Notes: a model not told the origin generated them from the sequence alone. Positions 1-13,070 are shown, counted from the first letter of the stretch. The stretch: DNA of 64,000 bases from Phoronis australis (GCA_002633005.1 NMRA01000029.1:1531796-1595795), one strand, 5' to 3'. Made by a program: numbers and translations.

Positions 1-1304
1 AGGTGTCACAAACGTTTGTGCAGAAAACAGCTGCATGCCCTGGTAGCCTACACAGTATACTGCTGAGTGCTATAGACTAGAATACCAAGTGTCAGACCAG
101 AAAATTGAAAGGACATAGAACGGCATAGCAACGTTTCAAGGCACCAACAGTAGTACTAAAGCTGAAGTTGCTGAAAGTGATACAGATGTTATCCAAGATT
201 TCCCAAGAAAATCAATCACTTCCAAAATCTGAAACACCCAATTAACCTGAACAAGATAGGAACATTCTGAAACATGAGTGCATCATTTGTTAGCAGGAAA
301 AGTACATTATGGGCCACATTTCAAGAAAGAGAAAGAAGTATAGCTTTCAAAAACAGGTACGTGTTTTTTAAAAATACATTTTGGTGTTTTCCACGTGTGA
401 TTCAGTATTATCACCAGTTGTTTTTTAACTTGTTCAGCCCCTTGACTGCCTAGGCCTTAGACAATACTGCTGACCCAGTAGAGACGATGATCATACTATA
501 GGTACTTCATATGCCGGATACTTTTCGGCAAATTATGTTCCTATAAGTTTAGAAGTACCGCGTAGAGAGATGCCTCTGAGGAGGTCGTTAATGTTTTCAT
601 TTGTTCCCAGTTTAAACAAATACTCCTGCAATCCTGTTTTTCGAACACTCCATTCAGTTGCCACATCGACACTGCTTGCGCTAAGGGATAATCCTATGGC
701 GTTATACTGTGGGTGTGATTTTAAAGCACTTTAAGTCTAAAATTTTTGAGAAGGTTAAATGGAGTAGATAGTTGCAAACAACATGCCCAAGTGGCCGTCA
801 TCCCCTGCCGTAGTCTCAATTTTTTGTAAACATTAATTACTTAGGTAGCAGCTGCAATGATAATTAAATTAAAGTGCCTAAGTGGCCATCGTCGCCGTCG
901 AAATTTGAGGACGATGGAAGCCACTGTCCATTTCGTCAAACGTCGATTACCTTAAGTGTAAATCGATTGACTATGGTTTGAGCATCTGATTTAAAAAAAT
1001 TAAATTTCAATCACTGCACAGGTATATCAGCTGATTTATTTTCAGCTGCATCTACTGATCTAATTATTAGACGATCAACATTATTAGGCTACAGGTCAAA
1101 CGGCATGTAAATTTGTTAGGCTGGTGGTGGATCAGCTCCTGATACGTCCGTCTGAAAAAGTTGCATGCCAACTCACTCATAGTTGAATGTTAAATTAGTG
1201 TTAACAGTTCGGGTTTTTTTCAGTTGGACTTGTATCGCAAGCAACAGCTCAGTCCAGAGCCCTGAATATGCAAATGAAATTCAAAGATAAAGACCTTGTG
1301 TCTT
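1..1304. other. No gene recognised
   Basis: AT-rich sequence without a convincing exon. Short phrases such as AAGTGGCC(A/G)TC recur at about 791 and 881, but there is no clear repeat unit. Confidence 0.5.
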
Positions 1305-1549
1305 AGAAGCCAAGTACCACAGATCATCATGCTGTAAAAAAGAGAAAGACAAAGATTGTGGAGAGTGACGAATCCCCAGTTTTCAGAGATGTTTTTCTAC
1401 AGTTTTGTTTGGAGTTCATTGAATCAAAGCTTCTAGCACATGGAGATGTCATTTGCCTTTCAAAAATAAAGCAAGACTTTGAAGCTGTTCTTCAGAAAGC
1501 TGGTGTGCATGAAGTTATTTGGACAGGCAATCTTAAGAAATATTGTTGA
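1305..1549 (+). pseudogene. Remnant of a multicopy marine-invertebrate ORF, helical N-terminal segment
   Basis: Open from a TAG at 1304 to the stop at 1547. Reads KPSTTDHHAVKKRKTKIVES, then FRDVFLQFCLEFIESKLLAH, DVICLSKIKQDFEAVLQ, VHEVIWTGNLKKYC. It has a basic KKRKTK cluster followed by an amphipathic helical domain. The pattern resembles the N-terminal region of abundant, probably transposon-related ORFs I associate with marine invertebrate genomes; that family link is from memory and not checked. The segment appears truncated. Confidence 0.4.
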
Positions 1550-1746
1550 AGCTACTCACTGTTGTAGTTTGTGCCTGACTAAGAGATACGAAAGTGAATT
1601 GAGGCTAGTGTTCAATAATTCACTTGCTGACTCTAATTAACACAGCCCATTGTAACATATTTTGAATCAAACGTTTGCCCAAATAGTGCCCGCCTCCAAA
1701 CAAGGACTTAGTGTTTGACCCTTCATTGCCTGCGGGCTAATCACCA

Positions 1747-2016
1747 GTGTGCAGTGCTGTACCCTCTCTAATCGACCATAGTTGGCTCCTTGGCGGTGGA
1801 GCTTTGCAGTTAATATGTATGGCAATGACCGCATCTCCATTGACAGTACTAAACGATGAATGCTGCAAGTGCAAAAAGAACATGTGTGCTGGGAAACTGA
1901 GTTTGTGCTGCAATGCTGGGTCAAACTGTACAGAAATGTGCAGCTGTGACAACTGTAGTAACATCAGCAACACTGACTGCATAACATTGGATAGTTCTTT
2001 GACAGGCCAACCCTAA
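1747..2016 (+). pseudogene. Cys-rich CXC-like segment with polyadenylation signal
   Basis: Contains NDECCKCKKNMCAGKLSLCC followed by GSNCTEMCSCDNCSN. The C-x-C-K-K, C...C-C and C-x3-C-x-C-x2-C spacing resembles the Tesmin/TSO1-type CXC domain or the cysteine-rich tail of multicopy invertebrate ORFs. TAA at 2014-2016 and AATAAA at 2133-2138 give it the look of a terminal exon. It may belong with the helical segment at 1305-1549. A stop precedes the frame (1738-1740), so the piece is either an exon or a broken gene. Confidence 0.4.
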
Positions 2017-2759
2017 ATAGACCTCCAACCCCGTTATTTCCTTTTTTGTATTAAAAAGTTAATTTTATTTGTTGATTAAGTCATAGAAAGTACATACTTT
2101 GATCATTGTCATGTATTTGTCTCATACTGCTTAATAAACGCTGTCAGAATAATCTATTTTAATACAGTCTTTGTGCACATTCACAGAGATCATTCAACTA
2201 TATTGTTTTTGTACTATAACATATTTCTGGTGTATTATGCAAACAAGCTGTATTTTACACCATTAGTCAATGTTTTAGTCATTGAGGCACAAATTTTGCC
2301 CAGTCTCAAGTGTTTTGTGTTATTTTTGTTGCCTGACAATGCCAGAATAACTTCCTAGAAACATTCAGACTTAGTTTGTATTTTTGCCACTAGGTGTCTC
2401 TTTACGTTTTTTAAATTTCACTGTTTACAATTAATTTACAATAGTAAAACATGTAATGTGAATGTAATATTGTTCAATACAATGGCACTGATGGGACCAT
2501 ATTACTTGTTTTACAAAAAAGTCACCAAAACTGTTGTTTTTACAAATATAAGTTTACTAAGCTCTTTGGTGATTATTAGGTAACTTCAAACTCAAATTTC
2601 TCAAAAATGTGCAACTTTATATGTGGGAACTTTTTAGATTTTGAAAACACTCTAATAAATGAACTAAAAAACACCAAAATAAAATTGCCCCCCTAAAGTA
2701 CTCACAAAAACCATTTTCTAGAGGCCCTACAAAATCTGGCCCACCGACTATACTGTAAC

Positions 2760-2970
2760 AAAAGTCTGTCGCGCTCGTTACATGAACACGCGCGTGTCCT
2801 AAACTTTTGCGACATCTTTCGGAAGATGATGACACAACTTCAAGGAAGCACGATTTGTTCTGAAATTCGGTTTGCTGGTATTCAAATACTAAAATCTCAT
2901 AAAGAAATGAAAGCAGTTTCGTTAATTTGTTGTGCCATGTACGCAACCTCGTGGAAGAGACTGAAGAATC
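2760..2970. repeat. Dispersed repeat, copy 1
   Basis: Shares an alternating pattern of blocks with 43770-43970: TTTTGCGACATCTTTC/ATTTTGCAACATCTCTC, TTCGGTTTGCTGGTATT/TTCGATTTGCTGGTATT, and GTACGCAACC(T/A)CGTGGAAGAG. Same orientation, clearly diverged. The family is not identified; the minus-strand ORF over it (2617-3021) has no recognisable domain. Confidence 0.6.
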
Positions 2971-3269
2971 GGTGAAAAAATAACTGGCCAATGTAAGCCG
3001 ACCTAAAAGAACGCATCGCAATTTTAGCAGCAGAATAATGTAAGAACGACAATTTTTGCCGGGCCGGCGAGCACCGATAAATAATTTAGTTTACTCAAGG
3101 AAGAATGTCTTTAAAAACGCTAATTCGGTGAAGATTTTGCATCAGTGTTTTACCCACATCGGCGCTTCACCCGAGAACCACTAACGCCCGTTTTTTTCTT
3201 GACTAAAAAGTCAAATCGGAGAAAACGATTTTCATTTTGTTTTAAAACTTATGCAGTGGATAAAATTAT

Positions 3270-6200
3270 AATTATTTAGCTCAAAGCGTGCAACGTGATT
3301 GGTTTGTGGTTAGATTTATTAAATGTTAACCTTTCACAGTCATCTACCTATATAAGGGACTACTCAGCTGAAAACCTTAACAATGGCATGATAAAAACTC
3401 CGGATCAAGCATTGACTGAAAACCATGGGGCTCTACATGATGATACAACAGCAGTCGTATACCAACGTGAAAGTGCACTGTCAAGTATTTTTGACTTTGA
3501 TGACAGCTTATTCCAAACCCATGAAAATATTTATATCACAGAGACTAACAAAGATTCCAGCAGGGTCTCAATTGACATTTCAGAAAGAGATCTATGTGAT
3601 CCCGAACTGTACTCATTAAAGTCCCCTAAGGGTCTTCGTATTGCTCATTTAAACATCGTTTCCCTCCTCGACCGGATTGACGATCTTAGACTGATTATGA
3701 GCAATAACACTACTGATATCTTGTGTTTAAATGAAACTCGGCTTTCATCAATGATCGAGGATTCTGAAGTTCATATAGATGGTTTTGATCTTCTAAGACG
3801 GTGACAGAAACAGAAAGGGCGGTGGTTTTGTTATATGCTCCAGAGCCTCCCTTGCAACCCGCACGTTAGATCACTAGGATGATCAAATTGAATCACTATG
3901 GTTGGAAATCAAGATCCCTAAATCAAACAGCCTTGTCATCGATGCGGTTGATAGACCACCATCGTCCAATGCGGATCACTTGGAAAACAGATCATTTTAA
4001 AAAGAATTTAGGCAATCAAAACTTCAAAGCCAGTGACTTTGTTATTACTGGTGATTTTAACTTAGATGCACTCTCCAAAAACCTAGTACTAAAATTAAAT
4101 TTTGGGAGAGTGCGCTTGGTTTACAAAATGCAATAGACATGCCGACCAGTGTAACTGACAAAACATCAACTTGCTTAGTTTTAATTCTTGTTTCTAATGT
4201 TAACAAGGTATACTTTTGTGCTGTCGTCAGCACTGGTCTCAGTGATCACAACCTGATATTCACAAGTTACAAATCTATACGCCCAAAAACTCCACCACGG
4301 AAAATAACTACCCGCTCGTACCGTAACTTTGATCGTTCTGTTTTTGTTAACGATCTACATGTACATATCATCGACTGGGCGGCGTTAGCATCAAGTGGTG
4401 ATCCTGAGGCTTTGTGGACAGAATTTAAGAAAACGTTCTGTGATGTTTTGGATAAACATACACCTATTATCCAAATTAGAATCAAAGGTAAATCGCCTCC
4501 TTGGTACAACGAGGAGCTAATTTTATTGTCTCGCAGACGCGATTATCTTAAACGTATAGCCCAGCGTTCGCGTAATACTTGTGACTGGAACAAATTCAAA
4601 ACAGCGCGTAATCTAACCAACAAGGCAAAAAAACAGGCAGATTATTATAATACGTTAATTAATGACAACAAATGAGATGGTAAATCCTTATGGAAAATTA
4701 TAAAGTCTGTTTAACCAGGGAAATTGAATACTAATATCGCTGAACTGAAAACAAATGACGACATGACATCTGATAACGCAGATATTTTTAACGATTTTTT
4801 CACGAATATTGGCCATAACATAGCACGAAAATTTGGAAACACTAGTCATTTATTTCCACCCCAGGTCAGCGAAGAGATAGCTTTTAAATTCCATGAGGTT
4901 GACGCTAAGTTTGTTTGCCACCAACTCAAATCAAAGAATGGCAATTCTGCTACTGGAATTGATGGCATCAGTACTAAAATCCTTAAACTATCTGCTGAGA
5001 CAATCTCTCAGCCCATTACTTCACTGATCAATTTATCATTGAAAACATCAACCATACCATCAGAGTGAAAATCCGCCGTTGTTACTCCACTTTTCAAAGA
5101 CGGTGACAAATCATGCTGCAAAAATTACAGACCCATCAAAAATCCTTGAAAAATGGGTCCACAAACAACTTCATTCTTAATTCCAAACTAACAACCTCTT
5201 GACTGATACCCAGTCTGGTTTTCGACTACTCCATTCAACATTAACTACTAACATTGACGTCACTGACCATAATTATTCTAATATGGATCAAGAATTAGTG
5301 ACTGGTGCTGTTTTTATTGATCAAAAGAAAGCATTTGACACCGTCGACCACACTATCTTGTTAAAGAAGCTTAAAGCCTATGGGTTCAACGGTGTGGAAA
5401 CCAAGTAGTTTCAGGATTATCTTGGTTACAGAACTCAAGCTACCCGCGTCGGCAAAGATATCTCTGATCTCAAAACCGTTAAAACAGGTGTTCCCCAGGG
5501 GTCTATACTGGGGCCCTTGCTATTGTGCGTCTTTGTCAATGATCTCCCCTCAGTAATTCAAAATTCTAAGATTGTTCTGTATGCGGATGACACAACAGTA
5601 CTGTCTGCAGGCAGAACCTCATCTGAAATCCAAGCCAATCTCAACTCTGATTTAACAATTATTTCAGATTGGCTTGTATGCAATAAACTATCCTTAAATG
5701 TTTCTAAAACTCTTCTATTTGGCACATCCCAAAGACTTAGAAACCAAACCCTGTCATTAACTATGGATGAAAGACCAATTGAGAACGTCAATTCTTTTAA
5801 ATATCTGGGACTTATATATATGATCAAAATCTTAAATTCTCTCACCACGTTGATTATATCTCGAAAAAGGTGTCTAAGAAAATTGGCGTATTGAAACGCA
5901 TCAGTAAATTCGTTAACAGAGCAACACTGAAAACGCTTTTTAATGCTATCATTCAACCTCACCTAGATTATTGCCTCCCGGTGTGGGGTGTTGCATCAGG
6001 CAAGGATATGAAAACCATCCAGGTTATCCAAAATAGGGCTGCCCGGATTATTCTGGGAGCTGGTGTTAGAGATATTAGCATCGAAAACCTTCATAAAGAG
6101 ACTGGTATAATGAAAATTCACACCAGACATCAATTCCTATCTGCTTGTTGTATGTACAACTGTTTTAAAGGTCTTGTCCCTTCTTACTTATGAGCTAAGT

Positions 6201-6760
6201 TTAAAACGACTACTAATCGCTACAATACTAGGTCCTCATCATCATCTGATTTCAATCTTCCTAAACGCAGAAACGAGACTGGGAAAAATCATTTTCCTAC
6301 AGCGGGCCCTTTTTATGGAACTCTCTCCCTGCAGATGCCAAATCTACATCATCCTTTCTAGCTATTAAAAGAATTATAAGAAATAGATTTAACTTCGTGT
6401 AGTGTCTAAGAATTGCATGTTTATTCATTTGTTATTTATATAATGTCTTACTTGTATTAATTATTTATTGTCTGTTTTAATTTTTTATATTTATATTTAT
6501 TTTTAGTTATTATCTTGTCTTAATTTCTTTATCTTTTATTTATCATATTTTATTTTTTATTTTGCTTCATCAGTCTTTCCGTGTTAATTTCTTATTCTTT
6601 GCTCATTACTTAAATTTGTCTTTCATTTTGTAATTCTGTTTTTGTCTTACTATCTGTTTGTTTTATACTGAGGGCCCCCATGGAAAGCAGTGTGAACTGA
6701 TGGGGCTACCCTCATTGTAAATATTACATTCATAAATAAATAATAACTAAATCAACTGTT
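3270..6760 (+). mobile_element. Decayed CR1/L2-like LINE retrotransposon
   Basis: A near full-length non-LTR element broken by many stops and frameshifts. Pieces in order: N-terminal linker and endonuclease (3295-3804, with LRIAHLNIVSLLDRIDDL and DILCLNETRLSS), endonuclease middle (about 3880-4140) and end (4139-4675), reverse transcriptase fingers (4724-5068, NGNSATGIDGISTKIL), palm (5199-5408, VFIDQKKAFDTVDHTIL; 5460-5894, VPQGSILGPLL and LYADDTTVLS with YADD at 5580-5591), and thumb/C-terminus (5870-6193, IIQPHLDYCLPVWG and QNRAARIILG). The 3' end is AT-rich and finishes in an ATAAATAAATAA-type tail at 6731-6750, as in CR1/L2 elements. Not functional as written. Confidence 0.92.
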
Positions 6761-6985
6761 TATAAGTCACATACCGCAGCAGAGCCTGGTGAAGTAAAAC
6801 TCAAAAGCGCCGAATGTTGCAAAGCGAAGTGTACTGTAGCGCATTTACTAGGTAAGCCAACACTGCGTGTATTATATTAGTCATATGGAGTACATTCGTT
6901 AGCCTGCGATAAAGTAGTTCATTTCTGTCGTTTTGCTCTGTAGACGGCGCTTTTGTAAAAAGCGATTTCTAGTTTAGGCAGTAGG

Positions 6986-7222
6986 CTAACGCATTTCGGA
7001 ATCAGTGTAAGTGTTACTGAACAACTGTTGTAAATGCCGACTCAGATCAATCCCCCGAACTGTGAATCTAACCTGGACCAGCCGTGTACGCCTGTACGGT
7101 TGCACTTGTATGAAAGGTGAGTTAATTTCCAACTCTGCCATAAATTGTTGTACTTCAGGTGATCTAAAAGGGCAGTTAGGTTCCCTGTTAATTACAGGTT
7201 GCCTTTCTCTTTTGGGAGGCAT
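6986..7222 (-). CDS. Unidentified short ORF
   Basis: 78 codons from ATG: MPPKRERQPVINREPNCPFR, SPEVQQFMAELEINSPFIQV, QPYRRTRLVQVRFTVRGIDL, then HLQQLFSNTY. It is basic and low in codon-improbable residues, and lies just beyond the LINE 3' end. No family recognised and no splice or promoter evidence seen, so a transposon remnant is as likely as a gene. Confidence 0.2.
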   Translation of the reverse strand: MPPKRERQPVINREPNCPFRSPEVQQFMAELEINSPFIQVQPYRRTRLVQVRFTVRGIDLSRHLQQLFSNTYTDSEMR

Positions 7223-8578
7223 TTTTTATTTTTCATCTAGTGCATCTGCGTTGAATAAATGTATTTTTTTCAATTATTTTTTTCAGCTTTCCCAGATTTC
7301 CGTAAAAACCCATGCTCAGATTTGGAAATTCTGGGTATTAAAAAGGGATGCAAAATTTGGTGTGAAACCTGTTGTGATATACGAATAGAGATTATTGAAA
7401 GTATTTTGTATGCATTAAACTGATCATTCTAACACAATGTGTCCTTCGTCGATTACCACAATTACCACGTTGGAAGCTAATTCCTTGTTTCTCAAGCGTT
7501 CCACACCGTCACTTGTTGATGTCAGAGCCTCTGGATGAGTACACTACTTCTTAATAATTTCCTTTAATTATATCACTAATTGGAACAGTACTACAAAACG
7601 TCACCACTAGTTTCTTCATCATCAATATCATCATCACCAACATCTCGTGAAAAAATTGTTGCTGCCTAGTGGGCAGCGAAGATCTACTAAAGTTTGATGA
7701 AGTACAGGACCCTTAAGCAAACAAATTGCAGTTCAGTGTGGGAACGTCAATAGTACAATTAGTTGACCTGTCAACTGTGCTTCTTCTGCTAGCTTTATTT
7801 CATTTTAATCGCACAGTGAACGTTTTATGTTCACTAAGTGATAACTAAAACGTTTCAATGATGTTTTTCATTTTAAAATTGCTTAAATTAAAACTACAGG
7901 TTCCCCAATATCGTCCGCATACGTCGCGATTCTACTCGGGGATTCCATCGAAAGGCATTTCCCGATTATGCCTGACAAGGGAGATAAGTCTTTATTGTGA
8001 TACATGAACGAATCGCCAAATTCAGACTGATTTTCTCCACTTCAAGAATTATAATTACCATTTTTAAGAACGTAGTCCTAACGTCTACAAAAATCATTCA
8101 AATTACAATAAATGACGAATCGTTTTTCTGCGGTTTATTTGGCGCGGATACGAACCGATATGATCTCGCGTGATCTAGCCTCATCACCTGTTTTTCGCGG
8201 TATTTTGTAAATGTGATGTGCCATATGTGAAAGACTAGTTGCCAAATGACTAGAGCGACGTCTTTCGTGAAAAATCCCTTTAGCGCACAAAATATTTCGT
8301 GGGATTAAACGGCACAAGACCTGCATATGCATACGTACATGTATATAGCTCCATTTTATGATCTGTGTAGGCCTACCGGTAATAAATCTTAGCTTGTTTG
8401 TCATTGCGATTTCAATGCCTGGCGGTCATGTTCAGTCCCCGGCGGTCCTGTTTTGTGGTGAGGCGGACATGTTTTTAGGTGCAGTTGTCCCATTTGATCC
8501 CCCTTAGGTCCTAGCTGTTTTTGGTGAGTCGGTCCGATTTAGAGGACCGGCGGTCATGTTGTTTCTCACCCGTGTGTT

Positions 8579-8704
8579 GCGTCACCGCGAGATCCCAGCA
8601 CAAACAACAAAAGGTTGTATTGAATAGGGGTCTGAATAGAACACCATTGCGTGCAGGTGTTATTCGCAGCTGATTAAATTAAAAGGTGGTTCTCGCGGTG
8701 ACGT
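8579..8704. mobile_element. Short inverted-repeat element (possible MITE)
   Basis: GCGTCACCGCGAGA at 8579-8592 is mirrored by TCTCGCGGTGACG at 8691-8703, with a further CCA/GGTGG-type match inside. The unit is about 126 bp. I see no clear target duplication, so it could be a MITE or a chance palindrome in a repeat-rich stretch. Confidence 0.45.
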
Positions 8705-8845
8705 AGACAGAAGCAAGCCAATACGCCTAACAGTTGGTTACGTTTGACAATTAATGGCATTAGTGGGCTCAGAGCGATGCTCTTAACATACATGTACTCT
8801 AGAAACCAAATTTTCAGGTGTTACCGTTGAAGATAGGCTTTAATT

Positions 8846-9009
8846 CTAAAATCTGCCTCCCGTTCAGTAGCGCTAGGACCTCGCTAAAAACAAGACTTCG
8901 CGAGATTACGTGAGATATTGGCGTGTATTTCAAATAAGAACTCGTGACTTTGACTAGGTTTTAGCTAGGTCCTAGCGTAGGCCCTAGCGTCTACTGAACG
9001 CACGCCTGG
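8846..9009. mobile_element. Palindromic MITE-like element, copy 1
   Basis: Ends are inverted repeats: CGTTCAGTAGCGCTAGGACC near the left and CCTAGCGTCTACTGAACG near the right, with internal copies of GGTCCTAGC. A second copy, inverted, lies at about 52096-52256 in a plexin intron. No coding capacity. The boundaries are approximate, as I saw no clear target duplication. Confidence 0.6.
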
Positions 9010-11205
9010 TGATAGGATAAATGTCCGGAACTTACACTTCATGATGAAACTTCCGATATTTGCTTCTTGGCAGGTTCAGGAAACACAGGGGGAAATGGGA
9101 ACAAGCACGCAGGTAAAGAAATGAAAGCTAGGTTGAATTCTCTGGACACAAGAATCTCGCGAAAGAGTGTGATCACGCACAATTATAATCCCTTGCAACG
9201 TCTTGCATGGTGTTGCGTTTTCGCGAGGTTTTGGCAGAACACACAACTTTTGAAACATGTAGGCACTTACCAAACCATAATGTAAGTTGATAAGGTTCTT
9301 TGCAACCAAGGACAACGTTAAAGAAGGGCTGTTTTTACATCGTTGGTGAAGTCTAATGTACGGGCTCTTACAAAAAAGTTTAGTTGAATACTGGGGCAAA
9401 AGCACGTGCTCCTCAATAATTTGTAGCTCTCTGCAAGCCCAAATTCTCACACGTCCCAAAATGTCTGAGTCACTGAAAATTGTAATCTTTGAGTCAGCGC
9501 TGCAAACCTAAATTGGCACAATTTGCCCCTTTTCCACAACAATTTTTGCTTGTGTCAATTTGGGTCTGTACTATAGTAGAAGTCCAAAGTGTCACAACAA
9601 CGTAAGTTGTGTCAGTAAAATATTCTAGCTACGGTGATGGACAGTTTCACCAAAAAGACTCCCCACAACAGAAAAATACCCAAGTTTAGGCTCAACAGAA
9701 AGATCAATTGGCAATATAGGGAATTGATTAATCATTTTGCACCCTAGATACTGTACATGATCAAGACAGTGTTTGTAAAATGGGTGTCTTTTTTCCGTAA
9801 AACCTCGTAACTGAGCGCATGCGTCTAATTTTGGAGATGCGCAAGATTGGTGAGGTAAGGCACATCAGCCTGTATGGGGGACACACATGTGTGAGTAGAA
9901 AAACTTGCAAAACCTATTAGGCTACACATTTCCACTGCATGTGGAAAACACCCAAGACTCATTTTTGCTCTGTGGATTTCTGTCATATTTCAGGATGTCG
10001 CAAAAACCGTCAATGGCACAAATAAAACAAGTTTAAGTATGAAAACATCTGAAAATGATCACACATTATAATTTGTGAGGCAGTATGTCTCAAAAATTAC
10101 CTTGCACAATTGAACGTTTTGCTGTTAAATCCAGCACACTATCAATTCCGTATGCCATGAATGCATAGCAATCAACAAGAAACGGCCTGATATTCGTTAC
10201 ATTTTGAATAGGTCTCAAGTAAAAGCATTACTTCACCTATGAGCCAATCAACTTATATCCGGGATTCGGTGACTTCGGATTATCATTTTACCCTTAGCAA
10301 TTATGCAATATGCATGATTACTAGATTGGGAAAAATGAAGTTTAGCAAAACAAGTTTTTATGATATTAAGTCCTATTCATTTCTGAAAACAATAACACAA
10401 TGGCATGTTGATTCTCCCGAAACAGACTGTCAAGTTTATGTTTCGAGATTATGCTGATGTTGGATTTTTTTATTCTGGCTTTTTTCCTATGCTTGTTGGA
10501 TTTAGTACAATAAAGCACGAGGACGTTTGAAATATGTTTTGTAAAGCTGAGGCCCTTTCCAAGAATACTGACTTGACTATGACAATTTTAAGACGTCCTA
10601 AGTGTGTTCTAAGAAAATGATTGGATGTGCAAGTTTCAAATTTTGGAGGTGGAGAAAAATCTTAACTAAAAAATGAACGCAAAGTGGTGTCTAAGAACGG
10701 GACCACTGTCTGTTGGAGCTTCCATGAAAGTCTAATTGACATAAAAGTCTTTCAACAATGAATTCAAACATTTTTACAGCAGGTTCTGGAAATGCCCCCC
10801 ATGGAATTTAGGCACAACTCGATGGGCCTTTCCAAAATGTAAACCGTGCTATTCTATGAAATACAACCTTCGCTCTGACATCTCGCAACACGCTGTTAGT
10901 AATAAGCAGTCAAGTTGCCACTCACAAAAAACTCTTACCTCGAACTCTGAGTTCAAATCACAGACAAACCGGCTCTCGTGCGAAGGGTGAATAAGTTAAT
11001 GTTAACTGGTCGTCAAAGGACCTTACTTTGTAGACAGTTGGTCCCGCACTTCGGTCACTTGCATTGGAAATTTTCCGTGGTAAGGGTGACTGTCTGCGGT
11101 TGGAGTTTTGATGCTGTGGTAAAAATGTTGTGTGTGTGATAATGTTTTTGAGCTAAGTAGTATGAGTGTAGCCCGTATTAAGAGTAGGTCTCCACCCCCC
11201 TGCAT
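9010..11205. other. No gene recognised
   Basis: The minus-strand frame at 9076-9459 and the plus-strand frame at 10239-10457 lack domains, start context or splice sites. I see no repeat structure of note here. Confidence 0.5.
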
Positions 11206-11208
11206 ATA

Positions 11209-12524
11209 CAACAAGAGCAACGCGGAGCGTTGAAATGCGCCCACCAATGCGTCGCAAATGGTGTGCTTTTAGGGTTAATTATTTGTGTCATAAAATGGCA
11301 CTAGATGGCTCAAAAACATACAATCCGTCCGAAAACGAGAGCATGGCATTGCTTCTTTAATAGAATGCTATACACCAAATTTCATAGAAAGCCGTCACGG
11401 AACTTCAGGGAAATAAAGGAAAACAGAATAAAATGAAATTGCCACTAGGAGGCACAGTGTTCAGTGGAGCAGCCTGAAAGTTGTCATTGTTTGTTGTTAG
11501 CTTCATCTAAAAACACTTACAAAATTTAATAAAGATCCTGCAGTGGGTTTAGGAGATACAGCTATGGGCTCAAAACAAAACAAAACTACCACTAGGAGGC
11601 GCCAGAATAGTCAAAGTCGTCATCATCAACCGTCCTCTTCACACTGAGAACATATACGTCAATTTTCAAAACCATCCTTAGAATGATTTGGTTGATAGAG
11701 AAGTAAATGCCAAAAACAGACTCGAAAACAGCAAAAAATGGCCACTAAGTGGCGCAAAGTACCTTGATTCCATCCGAAAACGGAAGGATAGCGTCATCTC
11801 ACCAATAGATGTCCGTATTCAAAATTTTATGAAAATCTGTTGTGGACCTTTGAAGCTACAGAGGTAAACGTAAAAGTAAAATTGCCACCAAAGGGCATAC
11901 CAGTAGTCACTTCCTTCCCAAAATCATCTTCGTCCGTTATCAACATCATATAAACACACTTCTTAAATTTAGTAAAGATCCTGCAAACGGTTTAGGAGAT
12001 ACAGCTATGGACGCAAAAAAGAACCTACCACTAGGAGGCGCCACAATAGTCAAAGTCATCAGAACATCATCGTCAGCCACCCACTTCATAGTAAAAACAT
12101 ACATGCCAACTTTCATAATTATCCTGAAAGCGGTTTGGTTGATAGAGGGGTGGACGCCACAAACAGACTCGAAAACAGTAAAAATGGCCACTAGGTGGTG
12201 CAAACTACGTCGAGTCCATCCGAAAACGGGAGGATACTATCGTCTTACTAATAGATGACTATATACCAAATTTTATGAAAATACGTTAAGGACCTTTGAA
12301 GATACAGAGGTAAATATAAAGAACTAAAATTGCCACTAGGTGGCACACCGGTAGTCGGATCCGTCCGAAATTTTGCTCATGCCGTCCCATTTATGAAAGG
12401 AACACATGTGCAAAATTTCATGAACATATGTCAATCGGTTTTGGAGATAGAGCCGGACGCCGGATGGACGCCGCCCGGACGGACGGACGACCGCACGGAC
12501 GGACGGAAGCAGATGACGGCATAA
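11209..12524 (+). repeat. 148-bp-periodic satellite array with CTCF-like motifs, array 1
   Basis: Starts at AACAAGAGCAACGCGGAGCG, shared with array 2, and ends in a CGGACGGACGGACG run. It contains eight copies of a CCACTAGG(T/A)GGC-type motif, all in the same orientation, with the CA of each core at 11299, 11443, 11590, 11743, 11886, 12029, 12189 and 12334. The mean spacing is 147.9 bp. Three monomer types alternate, giving a higher-order unit of about 445 bp. Short ORFs here (for example 12007-12258) are by-products. The array lies about 550 bases beyond the donor end of the second plexin's sema exon. Confidence 0.9.
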
Positions 12525-13070
12525 TGTGTCCACATATAAGGATGTGGGCGCATAAAAATGCCCCGCAACCCTTTGTGAACGTGCGCGTACTCTCTTGAAT
12601 CTGGCGACTGCCCCAAGTACACCTGTGAACCACTGCGTAGGTATGACGTTTGACGCAAACAGTGTTTTCATTCTGTAATTGATAAAGGGACCTTTTGGCG
12701 AAACGTTCAATCTTTAAGACACGTCTAACGTCATTGCCACATATTGGGACGTCGTGACAATTTGGGCCTTCACATAGCGACAGGAGTGAAATCGACGATT
12801 ATATACACTTTATCCAGTGGTTGTCGTCTACAGCTCCACAATAGTAAAATATAACCGTCGCCCAGTTGTAACGACAAATTACCGGCCATGGCATCCTTGA
12901 AAGTGACATGTAAAGGGCCATTACAAAATGTCGCGTCCCACAGATTGGATTGAAAACATTTGGAGTTGAGAAAAAGAAGTATAGCAGGTAAACTTCACTT
13001 ACTACCAACTTTTTGTTGATTGATGAAGTAATTGCATGGAATACAGTGCACATTTTATAAATGTTCTTAC

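Noticed and set aside
12881-13010. Minus-strand frame LPAILLFLNSKCFQSN...ATFCNGPLHVTFKDAMA as the second sema exon of the second plexin
   Set aside because: It vaguely resembles the plexin segment before an FCG motif and has a GTAATT donor, but no AG acceptor gives the phase required by the first exon.
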